Shown here: piece after piece, positions 1-6,918 of the stretch
How the letters are laid out: every line of letters starts with the position of its first letter
Position numbering within the stretch: the stretch's first letter is position 1
Assembly (NCBI GenBank): GCA_018712465.1
Contig: DVGY01000142.1
Location: forward strand, 1 to 9,930
Length of the DNA stretch: 9,930 bases
Direction of reading: 5' to 3'
Source: Candidatus Egerieicola pullicola
GTDB taxonomy: Bacteria > Bacillota > Clostridia > Oscillospirales > Ruminococcaceae
Notes under the pieces: generated by a model
What the model was told of the DNA's origin: nothing
The model's input: only the letters and a program-made list of their open reading frames with translations
Databases searched by the model: none
Translations under genes and position numbers: made by a program

Positions 1-313
1 GAGAGATCAAATGAAAGATGGATTGGTTAATGTGCTCGTGGTCGGTGTAACCGTAGTCAAATACTACGTTATAGGCAGAGACGCTGGTGGCCAGTTTCCG
101 GCCGTACCGGTCCACAATATCCCCCCGGGCAGCCTGCACCGTGATGGTGGTGGAGGTGTTTTCCCGGGCGGTGGCCAGCAGATCTTCCCCATGGACGATC
201 TGGAAGTACACCAGCCGCACTGCAACCAGTCCGAACACCAGGGCCATGGCAGTGGCAAGAGCAATGATCCGCACACGAGGATTATAGCGTCCAGTATTGA
301 ATTTGATTTTCAT
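1..313 (-). CDS. mrdA: Penicillin-binding protein 2 (class B transpeptidase), N-terminal part only
   Basis: The visible 104 residues begin with a short basic cytoplasmic tail, then one membrane anchor (about residues 14-38, rich in Ala, Leu and Val). A periplasmic stretch follows with RGDIVDRYGRKLA at 63-75, the conserved opening of the PBP dimerisation domain. The catalytic transpeptidase domain lies beyond the window edge, so activity cannot be judged. Class B PBPs cross-link peptidoglycan; the PBP2/MrdA type works with RodA in the elongasome. Position directly after mreD (59-base gap) supports this type over a division-specific FtsI, since mreBCD-mrdA is a recurrent order. The ATG at 313 is preceded by AGAAAGGA at a good distance. 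The gene runs off the left edge with no stop. Subtype assignment is by context; class B PBP membership is firm. Confidence 0.87.
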   Translation of the reverse strand, partial: MKIKFNTGRYNPRVRIIALATAMALVFGLVAVRLVYFQIVHGEDLLATARENTSTTITVQAARGDIVDRYGRKLATSVSAYNVVFDYGYTDHEHINQSIFHLIS

Positions 314-372
314 ACCGATTCCTTTCTTGAAAAGACAGGGGGCCGATGGAAATCACAGTCAAAATTCCTTTT

Positions 373-912
373 TTAACTTCGCAGCGATTCGCTGAATTTC
401 GAGGAAATCAGCCGCACCAAAAAGTAGATGGGGATGCCGGCCAGCAAGGTCAGTCCCATTTGGGGCAGCAAATAGTTGACCCACACCAAGCTCATACCGG
501 GAGTACCCCAAAGGGCGTAGCAGAACAGGAAGTACAACCCAGACTGGATGGCCAGCACCGAGAAGTTGTAAAACAAGCTGCTGGGCAGAGTGGTAGGCAT
601 CAGGTACATAATCAGTAGGCTTACCGACACGCAGCAGCACATCATCACTAAGGCGTTGAAGCCAAAAAGGGTGTCCTGCTGCATATCCCACAAGAATCCG
701 GCTAAAATGCCGAACACAGCGCCCCCGATTTCATGCTCAAACATGGCGATGGAAAGCACCAGCGGAATGGTGAGCAGGGGTTGAGCGTCCAAAAACCGGA
801 AAAAGCCGGGAGCAGTTTGCAGTCCGTAAAACACAAACAGCAACAGGGTATAAATGATCCACTTCATCACTGACCGGCGCTTGGATTTGGAGCTTCCTTT
901 GGAAAAGTCCAT
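373..912 (-). CDS. mreD: Rod shape-determining protein MreD
   Basis: A 179-residue, very hydrophobic protein with a basic N terminus (KGSSKSKRRS) and about five to six membrane segments, the size and pattern of MreD. MreD is an integral membrane part of the elongasome that works with MreC to link cytoplasmic MreB filaments to cell-wall synthases. MreD sequences diverge strongly, so the call leans on its place between mreC and the PBP2 gene as well as topology; the FGILAGFLWDMQQDTLFGFN stretch (about 67-86) resembles the better conserved MreD core. The ATG at 912 has AAAGGAG about 8 bases upstream. A second Met at residue 16 lacks a comparable site, so the longer form is preferred. It starts 21 bases after the mreC stop, consistent with one transcript. 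Confidence 0.88.
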   Translation of the reverse strand: MDFSKGSSKSKRRSVMKWIIYTLLLFVFYGLQTAPGFFRFLDAQPLLTIPLVLSIAMFEHEIGGAVFGILAGFLWDMQQDTLFGFNALVMMCCCVSVSLLIMYLMPTTLPSSLFYNFSVLAIQSGLYFLFCYALWGTPGMSLVWVNYLLPQMGLTLLAGIPIYFLVRLISSKFSESLRS

Positions 913-933
913 GTATCTGTCTCCTTTTCCCCG

Positions 934-1764
934 TTATCCTTGGTCCTGACCGGCAAAGGAGGTGATGACGAACACCTGGGTCAGTTCTTCGATGTCATTG
1001 AAGGGTTCGATGGTAGCATAGTAGGTGGGGCTGTTGCGCTCCAGTTGTACGTCCACCACCCGGCCGATGGCCAGTCCAGAAGGCAGGATGCCGCCGGAAC
1101 CGCTGGTGACGATGGTGTCCCCAATGCTGACTTCGCTTTCCAGATACCGCATCAGGCAGTATCCATCTTCTGCCAGGTTCAGGTCTCCGGTCACCACGCC
1201 GATTTTGCCGCTGTTCAGTTCCTTGGCGCCTACGTCGATGGCGGTGCTGTACAGGGTTTTAACGGTGGCGGTGGTGGAGCTGACCTTGGACACGATTCCC
1301 ACCAAACCGGCGTCGGTGATGATGGCGTCGTTGACTGCTACGCCTTGGTTTTCTCCTTTATTGATGGTAAAGGTAGAACTCTGGTCCCAGCCGATGATGC
1401 TGGCGTTTAAAAAGGTGTAGTCTTCGTGTTCTTCGGCAATGCCCAGCATGGTGCGCAGGGATTCGTTTTCCTGTTCCAGCTCGGTGTTGTCGATGATCTG
1501 CTGCCGCAGGTCGTTGACCTCCTGCTGGAGGGCATCCCGCTCAGCAATGGTTTGGTCCACGTTTAGGTATTTGTCGAAAAAGCCGTTGGTGGCGCCGGTA
1601 GCGGCGCTGGAGATCTGCTGGAAAGGCCAGGTAATATAACTTAACAGCTTTTCCGGAATGCTGGCAATGCCGTCGCTGGATGCGCCGTAGAGCATGATGC
1701 CGAACAGCACTGCAATGACGGTAATCAGAATTTTAAAGCGTTTACTGCGAAAGAAATTTTCCAT
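934..1764 (-). CDS. mreC: Rod shape-determining protein MreC
   Basis: A 276-residue bitopic membrane protein. Residues 1-11 are basic (SKRFK), about 11-27 form a single membrane helix, and about 68-108 form a heptad-rich coiled coil used for dimerisation. From about 115 to 265 lies the beta-rich MreC core, with typical segments such as NKGENQGVAVNDAIIT, GLVGIV and SGSGGILPSGLAIGRV. MreC scaffolds the elongasome outside the membrane and activates PBP2. The start at 1764 is chosen because GAAGGAGG lies just upstream and the protein then opens with MENFFRSKRFK. The frame stays open to an ATG at 1827, but that codon lies inside a terminator-like hairpin and has no binding site. mreD follows after 21 bases. 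The gene probably depends on readthrough from mreB, because no promoter is visible in the short space after that hairpin. Confidence 0.95.
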   Translation of the reverse strand: MENFFRSKRFKILITVIAVLFGIMLYGASSDGIASIPEKLLSYITWPFQQISSAATGATNGFFDKYLNVDQTIAERDALQQEVNDLRQQIIDNTELEQENESLRTMLGIAEEHEDYTFLNASIIGWDQSSTFTINKGENQGVAVNDAIITDAGLVGIVSKVSSTTATVKTLYSTAIDVGAKELNSGKIGVVTGDLNLAEDGYCLMRYLESEVSIGDTIVTSGSGGILPSGLAIGRVVDVQLERNSPTYYATIEPFNDIEELTQVFVITSFAGQDQG

Positions 1765-1797
1765 GGGACCTCCTTCACTCCGGGGTACATTTCCCGG

Positions 1798-1849
1798 AAA
1801 AAACAAAATACAACCGCTCGTTCCCACGAGGGACGAAGATTGTATTTTG
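1798..1849 (-). terminator. Terminator-like hairpin (attenuator) between mreB and mreC
   Basis: Read on the minus strand, CAAAATACAA (1849-1840) pairs perfectly with TTGTATTTTG (1813-1804). Inside it a second stem forms: UCGU/ACGA plus CCC/GGG around a UCGU loop, with one bulged A. Six Us follow at 1803-1798, continuing the U-rich 3' arm. This is the layout of an intrinsic terminator, though the outer stem is A-U rich. It lies in the 125-base gap between the mreB stop and mreC start, so it would act as a partial terminator or RNA-processing barrier inside the operon. The structure was derived by eye with no energy calculation. Confidence 0.65.
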
Positions 1850-1889
1850 CACGGTGGTATAAAATTGTATTGTCGGTTCCACCGCCGGA

Positions 1890-2897
1890 TCAGTCGTCGT
1901 CGGTGAGTACGTCGCCCAATTTGTCGAAGTGATCCAGCACGCTGCCGGCACCCTTAGCCACACAGTCCAGGGGGTCCTCCGCAATATTCACCGGCATACC
2001 GGTTTCTTCATTGATCAGCTTGTCTAAACCGCGGAGCAGTGCGCCGCCGCCGGTGAGGGTCACGCCCTGGTCGATGACGTCTGCTGCCAGTTCCGGAGGG
2101 GTCTTTTCAAAGGTGACCCGGATGGCATCCAGCACCCGGCTTACCGGTTCCGCCAAAGCTTCCCGGATTTCATCGGAAGCAATGGTGATGTTCTGAGGCA
2201 GGCCGTTTAACAGGTTTCTGCCCTTGACGTCCATGGTGACTTCTTCTTCCAGAGGATAGGCAGAGCCGATCTGGATCTTAATGTTTTCTGCGGTGCGTTC
2301 GCCGATGAGCAGGTTGTATTTTTTCTTGATATAGTCGATGATGGAAGCGTCGAACTCGTCGCCGCCAACCCGCACGCTCTTGGCAGTGACAATGCCGCCC
2401 AAGCTGATGACAGCTACTTCCGAAGTGCCGCCGCCGATGTCCACCACCATGCTGCCGGTGGGTTCGGCAACCGGCAATCCGGCGCCGATGGCTGCTGCCA
2501 TGGGTTCTTCGATGATGCTGACCTTTTTGGCGCCTGCTTTAGCGGCGCCGTCACGGACTGCCCGGCGTTCCACTTCGGTGACGCCGGAGGGGATGCAGAT
2601 CACCACGTTGGGCCGGCTGAACATGCTCTTGTTCACAGCCCGGCGGATGAATTCCTGCAGCATGCTGACGGTAATGTCAAAGTCGGCAATTACGCCGTCC
2701 TTCAAGGGGCGCACTGCCACAATGGAACCGGGAGTACGGCCGATGACATCTTTCGCTTCCTGGCCCACGCACTTCACGGTGTCGGTACGGGTATCCACGG
2801 CTACCACGCTGGGTTCCCGAATAATGATGCCTTTTCCTTTCATGTAAACTAATGTATTTGCAGTACCCAAATCAATGCCAATATCTTTGGAAAACAT
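1890..2897 (-). CDS. mreB: Rod shape-determining protein MreB (bacterial actin)
   Basis: A 335-residue actin-fold ATPase of normal MreB length. The phosphate-1 motif IGIDLGTANTLVY is at 6-18, phosphate-2 VVDIGGGTSEVAVISL at 151-166, and the adenosine motif LTGGGALLRGLD at 281-292. IEEPMAAAIGAGLPV (129-143) and VRVGGDEFD (176-183) are also typical. MreB forms membrane-bound filaments that orient the Rod system. The N-terminal MFSKDIGID resembles Gram-positive MreB proteins. The paralogue Mbl is possible from sequence alone, but the position directly before mreCD favours MreB. The ATG at 2897 has AAAGGAG about 10 bases upstream. It has its own probable promoter and structured leader, and its stop is followed by a terminator-like hairpin, so it may be made in excess of mreCD. 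Confidence 0.97.
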   Translation of the reverse strand: MFSKDIGIDLGTANTLVYMKGKGIIIREPSVVAVDTRTDTVKCVGQEAKDVIGRTPGSIVAVRPLKDGVIADFDITVSMLQEFIRRAVNKSMFSRPNVVICIPSGVTEVERRAVRDGAAKAGAKKVSIIEEPMAAAIGAGLPVAEPTGSMVVDIGGGTSEVAVISLGGIVTAKSVRVGGDEFDASIIDYIKKKYNLLIGERTAENIKIQIGSAYPLEEEVTMDVKGRNLLNGLPQNITIASDEIREALAEPVSRVLDAIRVTFEKTPPELAADVIDQGVTLTGGGALLRGLDKLINEETGMPVNIAEDPLDCVAKGAGSVLDHFDKLGDVLTDDD

Positions 2898-2919
2898 ATT
2901 CTGATTACTCCTTTTTTAC

Positions 2920-2952
2920 GACAGGTTTTTTGCCTTAATAGGCGCACCTGTC
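2920..2952 (-). other. Structured 5' leader hairpin of mreB
   Basis: On the minus strand GACAGGT (2952-2946) pairs with ACCTGTC (2926-2920), a perfect 7-bp outer stem. Inside, GCCT and AGGC form a 4-bp stem with a 4-base loop, leaving an A-rich strand unpaired on the 3' side. It lies between the predicted mreB start of transcription (about 2958) and the ribosome binding site (about 2908-2914). It is not followed by a U-run, so it is not an obvious terminator; an RNA-stability or translation-control element is possible. I match it to no known riboswitch class. Confidence 0.45.
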
Positions 2953-2964
2953 CCAGATGGGTTC

Positions 2965-2993
2965 ATTATAACGCAACAGTCTAACTTCTACAA
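2965..2993 (-). promoter_or_regulatory. Probable sigma-A promoter of mreB
   Basis: A perfect TATAAT (minus strand, 2970-2965) lies 17 bases after TTGTAG (2993-2988), which keeps only the TTG of the -35 consensus. It sits in the 116-base gap between the maf stop and mreB. No terminator is seen after maf, so mreB could be transcribed both from here and by readthrough from the zapA promoter. Confidence 0.6.
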
Positions 2994-3013
2994 TAGGTTT
3001 TACGAGAATTTCA

Positions 3014-3571
3014 TCAAAGTTGATAATTTGGTAATATCTTTTTCAGAATTTGTATCGGAAATCCTACAACATTATGCCAGGAACCGTTGATGCGCTCAAT
3101 GAGCAGTCCGCCCAAGCCTTGAATGCCGTAGCCTCCCGCTTTGTCGAAGGGTTCTCCGGTGGCGATGTACCAGTCAATATCCTGGTCGGTCAAGGGGGAA
3201 AAGGTCACCTTGGTAGTTTGGTGAAAGACGCTCTTTTTCCTGCGCTGCATCACGCAGCAGCCGCTGATTACCCGATGGGTTTTGCCGGATAATTCCCGTA
3301 ACATCCGCCGGGCGTCGGCTTCGTCTTTGGGAATGCCGAATACCTCTCCTTTGGGACTGACTACAATGGTATCGCAGCCGATCACTACGTCGTCTGGGTG
3401 ATCCTTGGCTACAAAGGCTGCTTTTTCCTGGGCCAGCCGACGGACCAACCGGGGCGGGATAGATTCTTGAATGGTGGATTCGTCAAAGCCGGAGGGAATT
3501 ACCTGAAATTCCGGTACCAAATACCGCAGCAGTTCCTGCCTTCTTGGGGAGCGGCTGGCTAAAATCACCAT
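3014..3571 (-). CDS. maf: Maf family nucleoside triphosphate pyrophosphatase
   Basis: A 185-residue cytoplasmic protein of usual Maf length. ASRSPRR at 5-11 is the conserved phosphate-binding loop. VIGCDTIV at 63-70 carries the catalytic Asp67, with Cys where Ala or Ser is more usual. KTHRVISG (97-104) and GEPFDKAGGYGIQGLGG (139-155) complete the family signature. Maf proteins hydrolyse dTTP, UTP or modified NTPs to the monophosphate and are linked to septation arrest in Bacillus. The ATG at 3571 lies 3 bases after the U32 gene stop. Its binding site (AGAAAGGAG) is inside the last codons of that gene, so the two are probably translationally coupled. The gene ends in two adjacent in-frame stops (TGA TGA). 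maf beside mreBCD is a well-known Firmicutes arrangement; radC, which lies between them in Bacillus, is absent here. Confidence 0.95.
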   Translation of the reverse strand: MVILASRSPRRQELLRYLVPEFQVIPSGFDESTIQESIPPRLVRRLAQEKAAFVAKDHPDDVVIGCDTIVVSPKGEVFGIPKDEADARRMLRELSGKTHRVISGCCVMQRRKKSVFHQTTKVTFSPLTDQDIDWYIATGEPFDKAGGYGIQGLGGLLIERINGSWHNVVGFPIQILKKILPNYQL

Positions 3572-3574
3572 GGG

Positions 3575-5659
3575 TTATTCTCTCCTTTCTCGTTTGGCAT
3601 TCAAGCCCCGATAGTAGAGGCCTCGGGTAAAATCGCCGGCCGGCTTTTGCCGGTGGGAATAAGCATCCAGGATCTCAGCGCAGTTCTCTCGAGATTCCGT
3701 GGTAAACCAAAATACCGGGTGTTCCAACGTTCGGAAATCCGTCTGTTTGTCCGCCAGCCACAATGGTACGCAGTTGAGCAGTTCCTGGTATTGTTTTTTG
3801 TGGCAGGCCACTTCAAATTTCCGGCCGGTGCGGTCGGTAAGGGCGCTGTGCCCTGAGCAGGCTTTGCAGCCTTGTTTGGCTCGGATGGGACAGGCCCGGA
3901 ATACCATCAAAGGCAGTTTGCCGTAGCAGAGCCAGCCGGTGTGTTCCCCTGCCCAGCGGGACAGAGAAGCTGCTGTGACCTCCGGGGAAAGGATCGCTTG
4001 CTTCACGCCCAGCTGCCGGTATTGCTCCAATGCCACCAGGTTGGTGATGTTCAAAAAGGGGCTGCCCAGCAGGGTGAATCCTTTTTCTCGTCCCAAACGC
4101 AGCTGAGCCAGTCCGTGAACCAACAGTTTAGTGATTCCCTTTTCCTTTAGCATGTCCAACTGTTGGGCAAATTTTTCTTCTTCCGCCCCAAACAGCATTC
4201 GCGGGGCTTCTCCGGCCAGCTTGCTGGAAAGGTTTTGTTCCGACAGGTCCAGCAGTTGTTCCATCGGGAGGATGGCCAGATCCAGCCGCTGCTCCCAATT
4301 CCGGGGCAGTTGTTCCCATCTGGAAAACCGTCCCCAGGAGGTCTGCTTTTGCGCCTCCGGCCGGGGAATGGAGTGGAGATGGGCCGGAGCAAAGGGAATT
4401 TCAGGGCGGTAGGACACTTGTTCGGTGAGTTGTTCCGTTGCTTGACGCCGCAGGGCATTGAGGGCGGATTTGGGCAGCATCAGTCCTGGGGCAATGTTGC
4501 AGGTTATCGTTCCCGGCAAAAAGACGGTACCCCCTAGTTTAGTCAGGCTGGCCGCTGCTTCTTCCTCGGTGAGGGGACGGGTTTTGGCAATCTGAGGAGG
4601 TTCTCCGGTTACTGTCACCGGTTTTTGTCCGGCGCAGCAGGCGGTGAGCTGACAAGGGGTGTCCGGCTGAACCGTCAAGGTGAGATCCAAGGGAAGAAAG
4701 GGAACTTCTTTCTGGTAGCTTTGGGCCAGGGAGCGGAGCAGCTCCTGATCGGCTGCTGTCACATCTTCCTTCTCCCGGATGCCGAACATGGAGCCATCCC
4801 GTCTGCCGGAGGGATAACCTTCGGTAAAGCCGCTGCGGGAAAATACCCGCCGCAGCCGGTCCAGCTGGGGATCCTTCCCTAAGGATAGGGCGCGGTAGCT
4901 TTGGCAGGCCGCCGCCACATATTCCGGCCGTTTCATTCGGCCCTCGATCTTTAGGGAGTCCACCCCCATGTCCCAGAGGGCCTGGTAATAGTTTGCCCAG
5001 CAGTTGTCCTTGAGGGAGAGGTCATGAGCGGTTTTGTCTCCGGTGGAGGTAAAGGGCAGCCGGCAGCTTCCGGCACAGCTTCCCCGATTGGCGCTGCGCC
5101 CGCCCACCATGGCGGAGAGGTAGCACTGTCCGGACACGCTCATGCAAAGCGCCCCCTGGACAAATACTTCCAATTCGATGCTGCATCCTTGACGAATGGC
5201 GGCAATTTCCTCCAAGGAAAGTTCGCGGGCCAACACTGCCCGGGTAAAGCCCATTTCTTCCAACTGGCGCACCCCTTCCAGGGAATGAACGCTCATTTGG
5301 GTGGAAGCGTGGATGGGCATAGCCGGGGCACAGCGGCGCACTAACTCCCAGGTCGCCAAATCCTGGACCAAGATTCCGTCCACCGGAGCCTGACAGGCCT
5401 GTCGGATGGTTTCTACTGCCTGATCCAGTTCATTTTCCAACAACAGGGTGTTGAGGGTAAGATACACCTTGGCCCCATACAAATGGCATAGCCGGGCGGC
5501 GGCTTTTAAGGCGTCTCCGTCAAAGTTTTCCGCAAAGGCCCGGGCGCTGAAGGCCTTGGCGCCCAGATATACCGCGTCGGCGCCATTGCGCACCGCCGCT
5601 GCCACACACTCCAAATTGCCTGCGGGAGCCAGCAGTTCCGGCTTATTGATTGCTGCCAT
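3575..5659 (-). CDS. U32 family protein, probable RNA hydroxylation enzyme (RlhA/TrhP-like)
   Basis: A 694-residue cytoplasmic protein. The N-terminal barrel opens with PELLAPAGN (7-15) and GADAVYLG (26-33). The U32 signature is at 163-180 (ELEVFVQGALCMSVSGQC), then NRGSCAGSCRLPF and KDNC. Cys172, Cys179, Cys195/199 and Cys220 match the cysteines that hold a [4Fe-4S] cluster in characterised U32 members such as UbiU. Family members RlhA and TrhP hydroxylate 23S rRNA and tRNA using prephenate-derived chemistry; true peptidase activity is doubtful for most. The C-terminal third has a second cysteine group (Cys590-x7-Cys598-x2-Cys601, then Cys619) with LPLMVFRACP and LTDRTGRKF. Length and the extended C-terminal region suit the long RlhA-like branch better than short TrhP forms. 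The start overlaps zapA by 17 bases with only a weak GGA near it, suggesting coupled translation. Exact substrate is unknown. Confidence 0.88.
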   Translation of the reverse strand: MAAINKPELLAPAGNLECVAAAVRNGADAVYLGAKAFSARAFAENFDGDALKAAARLCHLYGAKVYLTLNTLLLENELDQAVETIRQACQAPVDGILVQDLATWELVRRCAPAMPIHASTQMSVHSLEGVRQLEEMGFTRAVLARELSLEEIAAIRQGCSIELEVFVQGALCMSVSGQCYLSAMVGGRSANRGSCAGSCRLPFTSTGDKTAHDLSLKDNCWANYYQALWDMGVDSLKIEGRMKRPEYVAAACQSYRALSLGKDPQLDRLRRVFSRSGFTEGYPSGRRDGSMFGIREKEDVTAADQELLRSLAQSYQKEVPFLPLDLTLTVQPDTPCQLTACCAGQKPVTVTGEPPQIAKTRPLTEEEAAASLTKLGGTVFLPGTITCNIAPGLMLPKSALNALRRQATEQLTEQVSYRPEIPFAPAHLHSIPRPEAQKQTSWGRFSRWEQLPRNWEQRLDLAILPMEQLLDLSEQNLSSKLAGEAPRMLFGAEEEKFAQQLDMLKEKGITKLLVHGLAQLRLGREKGFTLLGSPFLNITNLVALEQYRQLGVKQAILSPEVTAASLSRWAGEHTGWLCYGKLPLMVFRACPIRAKQGCKACSGHSALTDRTGRKFEVACHKKQYQELLNCVPLWLADKQTDFRTLEHPVFWFTTESRENCAEILDAYSHRQKPAGDFTRGLYYRGLNAKRERRE

Positions 5660-6113
5660 TTTCCAGCTTTTCTTTCAAAGACATAAAGCCGATCTGGTTT
5701 TCCAGTTCCTTGGCTTTTTGCCGGGAGCTTTCCAGCAATTCGTTGAGCTCCTTAATCTGAGCGTTCTTGGCCTCCACCGCTTTGGCAACCTCCTGTTGGA
5801 TGAGCTGCTGCTGTTTTTTCAGTTCTTTCTGAGCGGCTTCCAGCTTGGAGGACAGCTTGTTGCTTTCGTCGATATAGGTGGTAAGTTGGCCTCTTAAATT
5901 GTCGGCGTCATCGCTGGCTTTTTTATACTGATCCAAATAATCCAAAGCGGTGAGGATCACGCTGTCGGTCAGGCCGATGGTGTCGTCCGCCTGCATGACC
6001 TGGTCCAGATCCTTATCTAATTTTCCCGCCAGCATTCTGGTATAACGCTCTGTTTCATCGGTGTTCAGGACATAGTTTTTTCCTGCAATGGTCACCTTTA
6101 CCTTGTTGTTCAT
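5643..6113 (-). CDS. zapA: Cell division protein ZapA, long coiled-coil form
   Basis: A 156-residue cytoplasmic protein. The N-terminal part, KVKVTIAGKNYVLNTDETER (4-23) onward, is the ZapA beta-hairpin and helix that binds FtsZ and bundles its filaments at the Z-ring. The rest, to about residue 150, is a highly charged heptad-rich coiled coil with many Lys, Glu and Gln, longer than in the usual 85-110-residue ZapA. The ATG at 6113 has GAAAGGA about 8 bases upstream; the frame stays open to 6221, but that extension crosses the promoter and is rejected. It is the first gene of the zapA-U32-maf series and its last 17 bases are shared with the U32 start. ZapA next to a U32 gene recurs in Clostridia, in my recollection. 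Confidence 0.9.
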   Translation of the reverse strand: MNNKVKVTIAGKNYVLNTDETERYTRMLAGKLDKDLDQVMQADDTIGLTDSVILTALDYLDQYKKASDDADNLRGQLTTYIDESNKLSSKLEAAQKELKKQQQLIQQEVAKAVEAKNAQIKELNELLESSRQKAKELENQIGFMSLKEKLENGSNQ

Positions 6114-6149
6114 GGTCTCATCCTTTCCGTGCCTGCAAGATCTGATTTC

Positions 6150-6178
6150 ATTATACAAAACCCGCCTGAGTTTGGCAA
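6150..6178 (-). promoter_or_regulatory. Sigma-A promoter of the zapA operon
   Basis: On the minus strand TTGCCA (6178-6173) is followed after 17 bases by a perfect TATAAT (6155-6150), placing transcription start near 6143 and giving a leader of about 30 bases before zapA. It lies just downstream of the thiT terminator, so zapA, the U32 gene, maf and possibly the mre genes form a unit independent of thiT. Confidence 0.85.
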
Positions 6179-6201
6179 GATTGGGGAGCGGTTTTCTTGG
6201 G

Positions 6202-6238
6202 AAAAACAAAAATCCCGGCACGAAAAAGCACCGGGATT
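6202..6238 (-). terminator. Intrinsic terminator after thiT
   Basis: On the minus strand AATCCCGG (6238-6231) pairs with CCGGGATT (6218-6211) over a 12-base loop and runs into TTTGTTTTT. The plus-strand side has no U-run after the stem, so it works for thiT transcripts only. Confidence 0.85.
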
Positions 6239-6267
6239 ACAGTTCCAAGAAAGTTCTTGTGTTTGGG

Positions 6268-6292
6268 AAAAACAATGCCGAAGATTGCTTTT
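6268..6292 (-). other. A-U-rich UUCG hairpin between thiT and its terminator
   Basis: On the minus strand AAAAGCAAU (6292-6284) can pair with AUUGUUUUU (6276-6268), including one G-U pair, around CUUCGGC, which can form a C(UUCG)G tetraloop. It begins 28 bases after the thiT stop. It could be a weak first terminator or a 3'-end stabiliser; the U-run is used in the stem itself, so its role is uncertain. Confidence 0.35.
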
Positions 6293-6319
6293 CTCAAGGC
6301 GTGGCTTGGAAATCAGGGA

Positions 6320-6898
6320 TTAGGATTTGGATTTGCGCAAATTGGGGGACTTAAAGTCCAGCACTAAGGCCAAAGCGGCCACTCCAACAATGGTCACGAT
6401 GCCCTCTACCAGCATATAAGAACCATTGTAGCCTAAGCTGTAAGCCCACACCGACTGCCAACCAGCGGCATACTCGCCCCAAATGGTGACGCCGGAAATA
6501 AAGTGGCAGAGAAACCGCAGGGCAGATCCCACCGCGGCGCCCAGTCCGATGCCCAGAGGCTGGTTTTTCAAGCGCCGGAAGAAAGCCCCGGAAAGACCCA
6601 GCACGCCAAAGGCAAAGACGTAGTCAAACAAGATCAGGATCAGATAAGCGCCTAAGGTTTTGACGTAGGCAAAGTTGCCCAGTCCTTGGAGTACCATCTG
6701 AAGCAAGCCGAATACCACTCCGGAGAAGGCGCCCCACTTCCAGCCGTGGCGGTAGCCGATGAGGATCAAAGGTACCTGGCTGAACACGGTAATATTGCCG
6801 CCCATCGGCAGGCTGAAGATGGTGAAGTAGGACAGAATGGTGCCCAAGGCAATCATCATGGCACATTCCGTCATCTTTCGTACTTTTGAAATCTGCAT
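6320..6898 (-). CDS. thiT: ThiT, thiamine-binding S component of an ECF transporter
   Basis: A 192-residue membrane protein with about six hydrophobic helices, the normal size of ThiT. It captures thiamine and works with the shared energising module EcfA-EcfA'-EcfT, which is not in this window. Binding-site residues known from Lactococcus ThiT (as I recall: His125, Trp133, Tyr146, Asn151) match His132, Trp140, Tyr153 and Asn158 here at a constant offset of 7, in SGVTIWGEY and WAYSLGYNGSYM. Asp92 lies where the Lactococcus protein has Glu84. The start at 6898 is chosen because the upstream open frame to 6976 lies inside the riboswitch; an AGAGG-type site sits about 8 bases before the ATG and is modest. 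Control by a TPP riboswitch independently supports the thiamine assignment. It is transcribed alone, bounded by its own promoter and terminator. Confidence 0.95.
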   Translation of the reverse strand: MQISKVRKMTECAMMIALGTILSYFTIFSLPMGGNITVFSQVPLILIGYRHGWKWGAFSGVVFGLLQMVLQGLGNFAYVKTLGAYLILILFDYVFAFGVLGLSGAFFRRLKNQPLGIGLGAAVGSALRFLCHFISGVTIWGEYAAGWQSVWAYSLGYNGSYMLVEGIVTIVGVAALALVLDFKSPNLRKSKS

Positions 6899-6918
6899 GT
6901 TTTTTCCCTCTTTCGGTA

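Noticed and set aside
940..1420. Two overlapping plus-strand open frames opposite mreC
   Set aside because: Both are shadows of mreC; the protein sequences are low-complexity and lack start signals.
1765..1827. A 21-residue N-terminal extension of MreC from an ATG at 1827
   Set aside because: The ATG lies inside the terminator-like hairpin, has no binding site, and would add a non-family N terminus ahead of the normal basic tail and membrane helix.
2338..2847. A 169-codon open frame on the plus strand opposite mreB
   Set aside because: It mirrors the mreB codon pattern, has no ribosome binding site, and its composition (Ser, Thr, Met, Pro runs) is that of an antisense shadow.
6114..6221. 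A 36-residue N-terminal extension of ZapA
   Set aside because: It would cover the thiT terminator and the zapA promoter; the ATG at 6113 has a good binding site and family-like start.
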